A stretch of DNA of 57,185 nucleotides from Brevibacterium mcbrellneri ATCC 49030 (GCF_000178455.1 NZ_ADNU01000070.1:1-57185), one strand, 5' to 3'; positions 8,961 through 18,861 are shown, counted from the first letter of the stretch. Numbers and translations: made by a program. Notes: generated by a model from the letters alone, not told the origin.

Positions 8961-8977
8961 GCTCGAAGGTGTGTGAG

Positions 8978-9535
8978 TCAGGCAGCAGCGGAAACGTGCA
9001 GCACCTCGTAGGCGGCGACATCGGTGGAGCTCTCGTCGGCTTCACGGGTGCAGAGTTCGACGAGGATGACGGCCCAGGTGGTGACGTCGACGGCGGCGAC
9101 GCGGGCCACGGTGGAGTCAGTGGTCGTGGCGAGGAAGTCCGCGGTGATGTCCTCGATGCAGTGGGACGGCGCGGCGCCAACCGGGAGGGGCACGGTCTTG
9201 ACGGTCAGGCTGCGGGCTGCGGAGTAATCGGCCGGGCCGGCAACAAACTGGTGGACAGTCCAGTCGTGGATCGGGTAGCGGCCGAAGTCGCGCACGATGG
9301 CCGAGTATCCGGGTTCGCCCCAGCAAAACTGACGCATTCCGTCGATGTCGCGCCAGACGTAGAAGGGTGCGTAGGCGTTCCGGGGTGCACCCTTGGCCTT
9401 CTCCTGGATGAGGTAGGCCTTGAACTCCAGCCCGTGGTACCCGTCCATGAGATGTCCCGTGCGAGTGACGCGATCGCGGATAATCTGCATGTCGTAGTCG
9501 GTGGGCAACGTGATCTGGTACTGCATGGCGTACAT
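8978..9535 (-). CDS. DUF4865 family protein
   Basis: A 185-residue protein I recognise as DUF4865, from MQYQITLPTDYDMQIIRDRV, the central GLEFKAYLIQEK and the WRDIDGMRQFCWGEPGYSAI stretch. The biochemical role of this family is unknown; members are often encoded beside TetR regulators and small cupin-type enzymes, as here. The start ATG at 9535 overlaps the stop of the cupin gene (ATGA) and has AAGGAGA in front; an internal ATG four codons later is possible. It is the last gene of a three-gene operon TetR-cupin-DUF4865. The C-terminus ends in small residues with no other motif. Confidence 0.78.
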   Translation of the reverse strand: MYAMQYQITLPTDYDMQIIRDRVTRTGHLMDGYHGLEFKAYLIQEKAKGAPRNAYAPFYVWRDIDGMRQFCWGEPGYSAIVRDFGRYPIHDWTVHQFVAGPADYSAARSLTVKTVPLPVGAAPSHCIEDITADFLATTTDSTVARVAAVDVTTWAVILVELCTREADESSTDVAAYEVLHVSAAA

Positions 9536-9918
9536 CAGTGGTTCTCCTTGGTGGCGTGCGAGTAAGTCGTGGGAGTGACGGCCTCCTGCCAGCAGATGGT
9601 CGACAGGTCATCGGCAGCTTGCTGGTAGGCGACATGGGTCATGGCCCGTTCAGGTGTAGCGCCATGCCAGTGCCACTGCCCGGCGTCGATCCAGATGGAC
9701 TCACCCTCGGCCAGGTGCTGGGGCGCTTGCCCTTCAATGTGGACTAGGGCAACGCCGTCGGTGACATACAACCCCTGCCCTTTGGGATGGGTGTGCCAGT
9801 GAGTGCGCGCTCCAGCTGCGAACGTGACGGCGTAAACGGTCAGAGTCGACTCACGCGTGGGTGCTGCCAAGGTCTTGGCTTCGACAGCGCCCGTGAAGTG
9901 CCCCGGAGTGAAGCTCAT
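9535..9918 (-). CDS. Small cupin-domain protein
   Basis: A 127-residue single-domain cupin. Motif 1 is THWHTHPKGQGLYVTDG, with metal-binding His residues; motif 2 is IDAGQWHWHGATP. Cupins of this size include oxygenases, isomerases and hydroxynitrile lyases, so no reaction is assigned. The ATG at 9918 was preferred to one four codons upstream because it overlaps the TetR stop as ATGA and is preceded by GGAG at six bases. Translational coupling on both sides binds it tightly to the regulator and to the DUF4865 gene. The regulator probably controls this gene pair. Confidence 0.82.
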   Translation of the reverse strand: MSFTPGHFTGAVEAKTLAAPTRESTLTVYAVTFAAGARTHWHTHPKGQGLYVTDGVALVHIEGQAPQHLAEGESIWIDAGQWHWHGATPERAMTHVAYQQAADDLSTICWQEAVTPTTYSHATKENH

Positions 9919-10481
9919 CGTTGACTCCAAGTGCGCAGGAGTGTGGTTGCACCGTGGACGGCGGCGTCGAACTCTGCAGGATCTTGTTGGGCGCGAGCCA
10001 GGACATAGCCGCCCTGCACTGTGGCCACGACCATCGAGGCCAACTGGTGGGCGTCAGTCTCGGACGAGAACTCGCCCGCGTCGATCCCCTCACTGACGAC
10101 TGCCCCGATCGTCTCGACTAGCCAGGCCAAGGTCGCAGAGACCGGCTGAAGCAACTCAGGTGTAGAGAGCACGTCGGCGTCATACGTCATGCGACCCATT
10201 CGGCAGCCCCGGAGGGAGTCGCGCTGACGCTCGAGATAGGCGACGAGGCGCTCCGTTGCCGTTCCCTCGCCACGGAGCAAGGCATCCACATCATCCCGCA
10301 TGGCCGTCGCGCTGGCCTCCAGAGCGGCTACCGCGAGGTCCTGCTTGCCGGAGAAGTGGTGGTACATGCTGCCTTGACCCGCGGCGGCTCGGCTCAATAT
10401 GTCTTTCGGGCTGGTTGCTGCGTAACCCCGCTCCCACAGCAAATCCTGCGTGGCATCCAAGAGACGTCTCCTTGTGTCCAT
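9915..10481 (-). CDS. TetR/AcrR-family transcriptional regulator
   Basis: A 188-residue one-component regulator. Its N-terminal HTH (residues about 1-48) reads MDTRRRLLDATQDLLWERGY...GQGSMYHHFSGKQDL, the classic TetR DNA-binding domain with recognition helix at MYHHF. The C-terminal ligand domain contains GCRMGRMTYDA, placing it with LmrA/YxaF-like members. The start was set at MDTRRRL (10481) because the TetR domain begins there. It is first in an operon with a cupin and a DUF4865 protein, joined by successive ATGA overlaps, and so is likely autoregulated together with them. The inducer is unknown. Confidence 0.88.
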   Translation of the reverse strand: MDTRRRLLDATQDLLWERGYAATSPKDILSRAAAGQGSMYHHFSGKQDLAVAALEASATAMRDDVDALLRGEGTATERLVAYLERQRDSLRGCRMGRMTYDADVLSTPELLQPVSATLAWLVETIGAVVSEGIDAGEFSSETDAHQLASMVVATVQGGYVLARAQQDPAEFDAAVHGATTLLRTWSQR

Positions 10482-10713
10482 ACCACCAGTGTACATACGG
10501 GTAGTTACAGATTTGCTGTGATCGCTTTCGATGCCCAGCTCGATCAATGTCTCCGGTCAGTACAGCTACACAGCACCCCGCTCACCGTCCCGCGGGTTTG
10601 AAAAGCCTGGTGAGCGATGTATAAGTAGTAGGCAATGTGCAGTGTTGGGCATTGCTCCGCACTCACACTTTTATCTTGAAAACGGTAGCTGACTGCGCGA
10701 ATGAGGATCGGGG

Positions 10714-12300
10714 ATGGCATTGGCTGAAGAGCTCAGGACAGATAGGGCACGGCGTCCCCGCCGTGTAGTCATCATCACCGGGTGGATATACACGACTTGG
10801 TTTCTATCCATCACGATCTTCTGGTACTGCAACCCCTTTGTGGGGCGTTCAATTTTTGGGCAAATCGTCGCGTGTATTTGTGCGCTCGTTTTGCTTAAAT
10901 TCGGGCTTCACATGGTGATTGGTTCTTTCCGTACCTTGAAAGCAACTTCGATCCGTGAGTACCAAGAGATCGGCAATGTCACCGAGACCGTTATCGCCAT
11001 GGGAATTCTGACTGTGGTGACAGGGATCGGCTTTGTTCTCGACGGCTCGCTCATTGCCGAAAGACTGTACGAACTAGACATCCCAGACAAAGACGTCAAC
11101 CGACGCTTTTGGATCGCAGGTACCGCTCAATTCTTATGGTGGATTACCTCTTGGGTTCTCCTCATTGTCCGCGCGATAGCGGCAAAACGCGTGATTACTG
11201 GTACAGAGCAGGACGAACGCGATTCGCTCGCCATTCAGCGACGCGAAGCCGAAGTCGCATTGGAGTGGGAGCTCAACGCTCAGCGCAATCGCTTAACCTC
11301 TCCCACCCAGGCCGGGACACGGTCGCAGTATGACGCCGACCAGGTGAAAGATTGGCCCGTTCCGACAGGGTATGACTTGATGTTCGGTAGCCCAGGCGCC
11401 GGCTTGGAATCCTCAGGTTTCAACGAATCTAAGGTCGCTAAAGGCCAACTGGGTGAGCTGAATTTCGCGAAAACGCTGGCCGCAGAAGGTATGCTCGACC
11501 GTTTTGCGACATTCTGGTCAATCCACATTCCCGACGAAGAGGTGGGGTGGAGCACAAAGTACACATCCGACATCGACTGTGTCGTGGTCACGGGACGCAC
11601 CATCATGGTGATCGACCTCAAGTACTACATGCAGGGAGACATCACGTGGAAAGTCGATGAGGATAACAAGCTCGTTGCAGTCGACAATCACAAAGACGTT
11701 TATGTTGGGCAGCCACGTTCCATGTCACGCAACATGGAAATGGCGGACTCAATTGTGAAACGACGTTCGTCCGATGCCCGTTTGCCCCACAACGTCACCT
11801 CGCGTGTCGTGTTCATGCCCACAAATAGTGGGAGCGGGTCCATTTATCCAGGAACTACATGGACGGGAAACATTCCTGTTTGCAACTTAAGTGACGTCTT
11901 GGAACTTTTACGCGAAGAACCGCCTATCAACATGAACGATACGAATGATCAGGCGGCGGTTCGAATGTTTAAGAACCTCCTGAAAGAAGAGTCGTACTGG
12001 GCAAGCGTCCAAAAGCCAGCACCGGCGCAACAGAGCCCGGCTCCCCGCAACAACAGGCCAGTGCGCATCGCACCAACCGGCAACGCGCCAGCCAGCTTTT
12101 CCACACCGCGCAACTCCGCAACGCCCAGTTCGCACAGCTCCGCAACGTACGGCTCGGGGCCCGCTTTCACACCAACTGGTAGTGGTCCAGTCCACCCAGG
12201 GAACACCTCGGGAACGTCCACCTGCCCACAGTGCCACGCACCTAAACCCGCATACATGCACGCATGCCCGGCATGCGGTCACGCACCCAGCAGGCACTAA
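10714..12300 (+). CDS. Membrane-anchored NERD-domain nuclease-like protein with zinc ribbon
   Basis: A 528-residue multi-domain protein. Four hydrophobic helices lie at about 18-39, 46-70, 92-112 and 133-156. A charged, probably coiled segment (165-200) follows. Residues about 240-350 form a NERD-like (PD-(D/E)XK fold) domain, with GELNFAK containing E248, SDIDCVVV containing D286/D288, and MVIDLKYY containing D301 and K303, the expected active-site order. A Pro/Asn/Ser-rich linker leads to a zinc ribbon (C504, C507, C518, C521). The ATG follows GAGGATCGGGG. It is a paralogue of the 6939-7910 protein, sharing helices and tail. A role in DNA processing, defence or envelope-linked nucleic-acid handling is possible but unproven. 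Confidence 0.75.
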   Translation: MALAEELRTDRARRPRRVVIITGWIYTTWFLSITIFWYCNPFVGRSIFGQIVACICALVLLKFGLHMVIGSFRTLKATSIREYQEIGNVTETVIAMGILTVVTGIGFVLDGSLIAERLYELDIPDKDVNRRFWIAGTAQFLWWITSWVLLIVRAIAAKRVITGTEQDERDSLAIQRREAEVALEWELNAQRNRLTSPTQAGTRSQYDADQVKDWPVPTGYDLMFGSPGAGLESSGFNESKVAKGQLGELNFAKTLAAEGMLDRFATFWSIHIPDEEVGWSTKYTSDIDCVVVTGRTIMVIDLKYYMQGDITWKVDEDNKLVAVDNHKDVYVGQPRSMSRNMEMADSIVKRRSSDARLPHNVTSRVVFMPTNSGSGSIYPGTTWTGNIPVCNLSDVLELLREEPPINMNDTNDQAAVRMFKNLLKEESYWASVQKPAPAQQSPAPRNNRPVRIAPTGNAPASFSTPRNSATPSSHSSATYGSGPAFTPTGSGPVHPGNTSGTSTCPQCHAPKPAYMHACPACGHAPSRH

Positions 12301-12416
12301 TAGCGCAGTAAAACGCGCCGTCATTCTCGCCTTACATACGTGACCCGATGCACAAAATTTGAGACTGAAAAGTGAGGCGACCCGGTTTTCTCATAAATTG
12401 AGAGGGCAGGTCATAG

Positions 12417-13765
<1,349 letters not shown>

Positions 13766-13766
<1 letters not shown>

Positions 13767-14566
13767 TGTTTTCTGACTATCTGCGTGAACGTGAAATCGA
13801 CGAAGTTCCTGGCCGAGGTGTCAAACCCTGGGTGATCGCCCACCGTGGGTATTCGGGGGCTGTACCTGAGAACACGATGGCGGCCGTAGATGCGGCCCGG
13901 CTGATCGGGTGTGACTTCATTGAGGTCGATCTTCACGTCACCGCAGATGGTGTGCCCGTTGTGGTGCACGACCCCACGTTGCAGCGCACCACTGACATCC
14001 AGGGCACGATCGCGCACATGAGCTACGACCGTATTTCGCTGGCAGACGCCGGTTATGGTCACGGTCTGGGTTTCGCCGGCCAGCGCATTCCTCGTTTGGA
14101 CGCCATGCTGAAGAACGTTGCGGAAATGGGCGGTCGGATGCTGTTGGAGCTCAAGGGTGAATGGAGCCCGGGTGCGGTGGCCCGGGTGGGGCAAGAAATC
14201 GCCGAGGTGGGAATGGCCGACCGTGTCATCCTCCAAAGTTTCAACGTGCGTTCAGTTGAAGTGTGCCGGGATATTGCCCCGCACGTTCCACGCGGGTTGT
14301 TGCGTTTGGTACCGCGTGAAGAGGACATGGGGCTTGCCCAGCGACTTGAGGTTGTTGCTGTGAACCCGTCGATTCGGGGATTCCACGCGCGTAGGGACTT
14401 TGTTGAAGAAGTGCTGGGTCGTGACCTCGCCGTTTTTGTCTACACCACGGACTCTCCGCGTGACTGGGAAAAACTCGTAGGGGCAGGGGTCACGGGCATC
14501 ATCACGAACCAGCCTGGGCGACTCCAAGGGTTCTTGGCTGCGAAGTACGACATCGCGCATTCGTAA
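13766..14566 (+). CDS. Glycerophosphodiester phosphodiesterase
   Basis: A 266-residue GDPD-family TIM barrel that hydrolyses glycerophosphodiesters to glycerol-3-phosphate and an alcohol. Conserved features are VIAHRGYSGAVPENT (catalytic His and Arg), DFIEVDLHVTADGVPVVVHD (metal-binding Glu/Asp and second catalytic His) and LLELKGE. The end VYTTDSPRDWEKLVGAGVTGIITNQPGRL is the family's usual finish. No signal peptide is present, so it is probably cytoplasmic. The ATG at 13766 overlaps the gdhA stop (TGATG) and GGAG lies eight bases before it; a GTG one codon earlier is the alternative. Confidence 0.9.
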
Positions 14567-14692
14567 AAGGTGCGCCCTCGCACGTCATAAGGGGACGCGC
14601 CCTCCCATTTCACATGGGGATACCCCACCGCAGGTACTTTCACGCCTGTCTAATATGAGTGCCAACGCATAAGTTGTTTCGAAGGAGAAAAC

Positions 14693-15919
14693 GTGGCACA
14701 AAAAGCAGACGTGTTGGTGACAAACGTTGCACTGTTCGACGGGGAAGCGTTTAAAGACGAAACCTACGACGTGCGTGTCGAGGACGGGCGCTTCAGCGCT
14801 GTCGAACCTGCAGGAACACTTGAGAAGCAGGATTCTGAAACCGTTGTGGATGGTACGGGGCACACCCTGACCCCAGGAATCATCGACTGCCACATCCACG
14901 CGCTGGTCAACAACGCGGGTTCGCTCGAAGGGTTCACCGAACCGTTCTCCCTCCAGTTCTACCGAGGCGTCGAAAACCTTCGCTTGACGCTGGAAGCTGG
15001 GGTCACCTCGGCGAGGGACGCCGGCGGAGCCGACGCTGGTGTGCGCGAAGCTCTGGAACGCGGGCTGGTGCGCGGGCCGAGACTCAAAGTGGCCGTCACC
15101 ATCATGAGCCAGACCGCTGGACACGGCGACGGGATGTTGCCCTCAGGTGCATGTTCGCCCATGCTGATGCCCCACCCTGGGCGCCCATCTGGAGTGGCCG
15201 ACGGCGCCCAGGGTGTGCAGGTGAAAACGCGTGAGCTGATCCGCGCTGGTGCCGACCACATCAAGATTTGTTCAACCGGGGGAGTGCTGTCCGCAGCCGA
15301 CGACCCGCGCCACTCACAGTTCACGGTGGACGAAATTTCCACGATTGTTGCAGAAGCCACCGCACAGGGACGCCGGGTCATGTCGCACGCACAGGGAACC
15401 GCGGGCATCAAGAATGCGGTGCTGGCCGGAGTTGCCTCGATCGAACACGGCATCTACTTGGACGACGAAACTGTTGACCTGATGCTTGAGCGTGACTGTG
15501 TCTTGGTGCCCACGTTGCAGGCCCCGCTGGCAGTGATTCGCGCTGCTGAGGCTGGTGTGCCGATTCCTGAAGCCATGGTAGAAAAGGCGCGCCGAGTGGC
15601 CGAGCGTCACCGCGAGTCCGTTGCCATGGCTCACCAGGCAGGTGTGCGGATCGCCATGGGAACCGACGCCGGGGTAGGCGTTCACGGGCAGAATTTGGAG
15701 GAGCTGGAACTCATGGCTGGTGTGGGGATGAGCACCGCCGAGGTGTTGCGCGCCTCCACCGCAAACGCTGCGGACTTGATGGGTGATGACTCAGTGGGCA
15801 GGGTGCGCGTGGGTAACCACGGTGACTTTGTGCTGTTTGAGGGAAGTGTGGAAGAGCACGGTGTTGGACAGTTGCGCAGCGTTGAGAAGCGTGTCTTCCA
15901 AGGTGGCGTGGCTGTTTAG
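14693..15919 (+). CDS. Amidohydrolase / imidazolonepropionase-like metal-dependent hydrolase
   Basis: A 408-residue amidohydrolase-superfamily enzyme. It has an N-terminal beta-sandwich (ADVLVTNVALFDG), then the barrel with metal ligands in IIDCHIHAL (HxH), a probable carboxylated Lys in ADHIKICSTGG, His in VMSHAQG and IEHGIY, and Asp in AMGTDAGVG. This layout matches the Xaa-Pro dipeptidase/aryldialkylphosphatase-like group often annotated as amidohydrolase family protein. Likely substrates are dipeptides or cyclic amides, but specificity cannot be read from motifs. GTG at 14693 follows AAGGAG. It is monocistronic and precedes tRNA-Thr. Confidence 0.88.
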   Translation: MAQKADVLVTNVALFDGEAFKDETYDVRVEDGRFSAVEPAGTLEKQDSETVVDGTGHTLTPGIIDCHIHALVNNAGSLEGFTEPFSLQFYRGVENLRLTLEAGVTSARDAGGADAGVREALERGLVRGPRLKVAVTIMSQTAGHGDGMLPSGACSPMLMPHPGRPSGVADGAQGVQVKTRELIRAGADHIKICSTGGVLSAADDPRHSQFTVDEISTIVAEATAQGRRVMSHAQGTAGIKNAVLAGVASIEHGIYLDDETVDLMLERDCVLVPTLQAPLAVIRAAEAGVPIPEAMVEKARRVAERHRESVAMAHQAGVRIAMGTDAGVGVHGQNLEELELMAGVGMSTAEVLRASTANAADLMGDDSVGRVRVGNHGDFVLFEGSVEEHGVGQLRSVEKRVFQGGVAV

Positions 15920-16023
15920 CGCCTGACGGTTGTTCCGTGCGTGGTGATGTAGATGCAGGGCTGAGAGAAGACATGCCCGGATTTTGCATCACCCCGCGCG
16001 GGTGTGTATAGTTTTCTTTCGTT

Positions 16024-16096
16024 GCCCCAATAGCTCAGTCGGCAGAGCGTTTCCATGGTAAGGAAAAGGTCAAGGGTTCGATTCCCTTTTGGGGCT
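16024..16096 (+). tRNA. tRNA-Thr (GGT)
   Basis: Acceptor GCCCCAA pairs with TTGGGGC; the anticodon loop ATGGTAA gives anticodon GGT; the T-arm holds GGTTCGATTCC. The discriminator is T and CCA is not encoded. It is followed after 27 bases by tRNA-Met. Confidence 0.95.
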
Positions 16097-16123
16097 CTCG
16101 TACGAATTACGGTTCGTGCCTAT

Positions 16124-16200
16124 GGCGGGGTAGCTCAGCTGGTTAGAGCGCACGACTCATAATCGTGAGGTCGCGGGATCGAGTCCCGCCTCCGCTACCA
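16124..16200 (+). tRNA. tRNA-Met (CAT), copy 1
   Basis: Acceptor GGCGGGG, D-arm AGCTCAGCTGGTTAGAG, anticodon loop CTCATAA (anticodon CAT) on a CACGA/TCGTG stem, and T-arm GCGGG-ATCGAGT-CCCGC. CCA is encoded. It has the features of an elongator tRNA-Met. Forty bases of its 3' end (16163-16202) recur exactly at 25751-25790, and the whole gene recurs at 17641-17717. Confidence 0.95.
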
Positions 16201-16206
16201 CAATAA

Positions 16207-16250
16207 AAACCCCCGGTCAGACAGTTATCACAGTGTCTAACCGGGGGTTT
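16207..16250 (+). terminator. terminator after tRNA-Met copy 1
   Basis: AAACCCCCGGT pairs with ACCGGGGGTTT, with an inner AGACA/TGTCT extension. The same hairpin with a few changes follows tRNA-Met copy 2, showing that the duplicated unit includes the terminator. Confidence 0.85.
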
Positions 16251-16274
16251 CGTTCGTTGTGGCCGGAGATGAGT

Positions 16275-17444
16275 TCAGATGGAGGTTAATTCCCAACGCT
16301 GGACAGACTCGACTTGGTTGCGGAACACGCGCGAGGGTACGGCTCGCAGCGCGGCGTTTCGCCCGGTTACAAGGAGCGGGCTGCTTGCCTGGGCAAGGCG
16401 CCCCACTCTTCTAGACGCGAGGGCAATTCTATTAGCCCGCGGTCGGCGCAACAGATCATATGAATTCAAACGCTTGAATAGATCTGTGGATTCTACGTGT
16501 GGTGCGTCAGCAATATCGGCAAGGCAGTGGACAAGCTGGGCGGCATCTTCAATTCCGATGTTTCCGCCTTGGCCTAGATTGGGCGTCATTGCATGGGCAG
16601 CGTCGCCGATCAACACCGTTCGCCCGTGAATAAAGCTCTTTGGGGCGTTAGCTAATTCAAAGATAGGAAGGTACTGGATGTTTTCAGTCTGTGTGATTAG
16701 CTCGGCGACCGGAGCATGCCAGTCGCTGAATTCATCGAGAAGAGCGCCTCGTATGTCTGCGGGTCCCGTTGTGAGTTTCCCGCTTCGAGTAGCAAACCAG
16801 TACACCCTTCCGTCGGATAGGGGAGCGATGCCGAAACGCGCGCCATTGCCCCAGGTCTCGCCCGCCTCCCAATTGAGGGTCACAGGTTGATCTGTAATTC
16901 CTCGCCAGGCGCTGTAGCCTGCATATTTAACACCAGTGTCGAATGGCATGCATGAGCGAACGACGCTACGCAAGCCGTCGGCCCCTATCACCAAATCAAA
17001 GCTGTCGAAATGCCCATTAGCAGTGGTGATTTTCCCTGTTTCGGTAACTTTGATGACTGGGGCATTTGTACGCACGGAATCCATAATGACGGCTGAACTC
17101 AGGATAGCGTGAAGGTCGCTACGTTCAACGACTCTCAGACCTTCAATTTGGCCGGCTGGGACTCTTGTGAACCAGCTGCCGTTGGGAGAACGAAGGCCGC
17201 CCACGAACCGTGACGCGTACGGCACGTACTTTCCTTGATATGAAATGTCGGTCAGAGTTCGAACCCGAGCGCCGAGTCCTAAGTAATCGAGTGCTTTCAT
17301 TCCGTTGCCAAAAATAGAGAGCCCAGAACCTCCGGGACGCATGTCATCTGACCGTTCGAAAATGGTGACATCGGCGCCGCTTGATTGTAGGCCCGCGCTC
17401 ACGCATAGTCCTGTAATTCCAGCGCCTACGACCGCTATGCGCAT
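16275..17444 (-). CDS. FAD-dependent monooxygenase (class A, UbiH/PHBH-like)
   Basis: A 389-residue single-component flavoprotein monooxygenase. The Rossmann motif IAVVGAGITGLCVSAGL begins at residue 3, a central LVIGADGLRS is the family DG motif, and VLIGDAAHAMTPNLGQGGN binds FAD ribityl and pyrophosphate. It would hydroxylate a substrate with NAD(P)H and oxygen; the substrate is unknown. The ATG at 17444 was chosen since the FAD fold starts there. It lies between two identical tRNA-Met genes, antisense to them, and a decayed copy of part of this gene lies at about 17795-18015. It may serve the island's amine pathway or be an unrelated passenger. Confidence 0.85.
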   Translation of the reverse strand: MRIAVVGAGITGLCVSAGLQSSGADVTIFERSDDMRPGGSGLSIFGNGMKALDYLGLGARVRTLTDISYQGKYVPYASRFVGGLRSPNGSWFTRVPAGQIEGLRVVERSDLHAILSSAVIMDSVRTNAPVIKVTETGKITTANGHFDSFDLVIGADGLRSVVRSCMPFDTGVKYAGYSAWRGITDQPVTLNWEAGETWGNGARFGIAPLSDGRVYWFATRSGKLTTGPADIRGALLDEFSDWHAPVAELITQTENIQYLPIFELANAPKSFIHGRTVLIGDAAHAMTPNLGQGGNIGIEDAAQLVHCLADIADAPHVESTDLFKRLNSYDLLRRPRANRIALASRRVGRLAQASSPLLVTGRNAALRAVPSRVFRNQVESVQRWELTSI

Positions 17445-17640
17445 TTGTTGTGCCTCTCTGTCACGCTTAACCAATCGGGTTTCTAGCTAGTGTACAAAGC
17501 AAGAATCACTCAAAGGCTAAGTTGGTGAGGGAGTACGTAGCTGACTACACAGATTTTGTCCGGTGGCTATCTTTGGTGTCTCCCCAAGGATTTCGGCCTC
17601 GCACGGATGTTTGTAAGCAACTAAGCAGATTCGTGCCTAT

Positions 17641-17717
17641 GGCGGGGTAGCTCAGCTGGTTAGAGCGCACGACTCATAATCGTGAGGTCGCGGGATCGAG
17701 TCCCGCCTCCGCTACCA
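17641..17717 (+). tRNA. tRNA-Met (CAT), copy 2
   Basis: All 77 bases match tRNA-Met copy 1, including the encoded CCA. The match extends about 11 bases upstream (TTCGTGCCTAT) and through the terminator downstream. It should be functional. Its location inside the presumed island makes it a duplicate attachment-site product. Confidence 0.93.
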
Positions 17718-17722
17718 CAATA

Positions 17723-17767
17723 AAACCCCCGGTCAGACAGTTATCACAGTGTCTGATCGGGGGTTTT
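17723..17767 (+). terminator. terminator after tRNA-Met copy 2
   Basis: AAAACCCCCGGTCAGACA pairs with TGTCTGATCGGGGGTTTT. It differs from the hairpin behind copy 1 at only a few positions. Confidence 0.85.
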
Positions 17768-17794
17768 GTCGTTCACGGGTGGCCCAAAACCTTT

Positions 17795-18018
17795 TAAAGC
17801 CAGTGTCGAGTGGCATGCACGAGCGAACGACGCTTCACAAGCCTTCGGCTCCTACCGCTAAGTGAAAGTTGTCAAGAGATCCGTCGGCAGAGGCGATGTT
17901 TCCATTTTCGGTTTGTTTTGTCGACTGGGCATTAGGGCGCACAGAATCCACTGTGATAGTTGGACTGAAAACATCGTGGGAGCTGCACGCTCAACGTTGC
18001 TCAGGCCGTCCTTGAGGG
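17795..18018 (-). pseudogene. decayed fragment of a second FAD monooxygenase gene
   Basis: The bases from CAGTGTCGAGTGGCATGCAC onward align, with many substitutions and small gaps, to about 16933-17150 inside the intact monooxygenase gene (CAGTGTCGAATGGCATGCAT there). Shared stretches include GAGCGAACGACGCT, CGACTGGGCATT and CACAGAATCCA. No open frame survives. The region corresponding to the 3' third of the gene is missing between the terminator and this fragment. It shows that the tRNA-terminator-monooxygenase unit was duplicated and the second enzyme gene then decayed. The stretch from here to the GntR stop at 18095 holds nothing else I recognise. Confidence 0.7.
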
Positions 18019-18094
18019 GGAAGCTGACTGCGCAGAGTTTATCTGGTGGCACCCAATGCAAAGCCACTCAAATGCTGACCTACTTCTTTGGCGT

Positions 18095-18784
18095 TCATGA
18101 ATGCAGGAGGTACCCGCGAAGAAGGGTGGCCGTGCCAGACGTGTGCTCGATTGTGAGCCTTTCAGCGGCGCCTGTGTCGCCACTCAGTATGGCTGACAGA
18201 ATAGCCTGGTGCTGTTCGTTTGCATGCGTGAGGTTTACAGAAATCATTGGGATGCTGTCGAGCAATGAATTGATGCGTTCACGTACGTCACTTACGGCAG
18301 AGATGAGAGACGGGATGCCTGAGACTTCTGCGATTGCAATGTGAAAGCGTGAGTCGAATTGTCGGTAGGCGTCTTCTTCGGCGCTCGTGCACGCGTTGCA
18401 CGCTTCATGTAGGTGTCTTCGCTGGCCAGCTGAAAGAGTCGCCTCTGTTGCGAGACGAACTGCAGCCACTTCGATAACTTCGCGGAAACGAAGTGCATCG
18501 TCCAAATCTTCGGGTTTGACGCTCTTATGGCGCTCGTAGTCTGACGGTAGGCCCACGACTCGTGCGCCACCGTATCGGCCACGTGAAATCTCCAAAATAC
18601 CAGTTGTTTGGAGCTCACCAAGAACATCGCGGAGTGTCGACCTTGAGACTCCCAGTTCAATAGCGAGGTCGCGTTCCGCTGGCAGTTTTTCTCCACGGAT
18701 GTACTGTCCCAAGCTGATGCGGCGGAGCACTGTTGAGAGAGTTTCTTCAAAGATGTTGCGCCGAGAACTCTGGTGTGATTGCAT
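18095..18784 (-). CDS. GntR-family regulator (FadR/FCD subfamily)
   Basis: A 229-residue regulator. The winged HTH (residues about 8-75) contains RGEKLPAERDLAIELGVSRS and LRDVLGELQTTGILEISRGRYGG. The C-terminal FCD domain has the metal/ligand residues in DSRFHIAIAEVSG, NEQHQAILSAI and the later IEHT. Such FCD regulators usually repress adjacent catabolic genes and release DNA on binding an organic-acid or amino-acid-like effector. It is divergent from the permease operon with about 150 bases between, which contains a perfect inverted repeat (see 18892-18906). It is therefore the likely local regulator of the amine-catabolism operon. Confidence 0.9.
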   Translation of the reverse strand: MQSHQSSRRNIFEETLSTVLRRISLGQYIRGEKLPAERDLAIELGVSRSTLRDVLGELQTTGILEISRGRYGGARVVGLPSDYERHKSVKPEDLDDALRFREVIEVAAVRLATEATLSAGQRRHLHEACNACTSAEEDAYRQFDSRFHIAIAEVSGIPSLISAVSDVRERINSLLDSIPMISVNLTHANEQHQAILSAILSGDTGAAERLTIEHTSGTATLLRGYLLHS

Positions 18785-18861
18785 ACCTTTATTTTATGTT
18801 GTGTCGTTGGTTGCCGTCAGATTAAACCTGCAGGTGAAATCAGTATTCACTTGCAGGCCTA

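Noticed and set aside
8299..8976. 225-residue plus-strand frame
   Set aside because: Antisense to the IS481 transposase, whose DDE core is clear; the frame has no recognisable motif.
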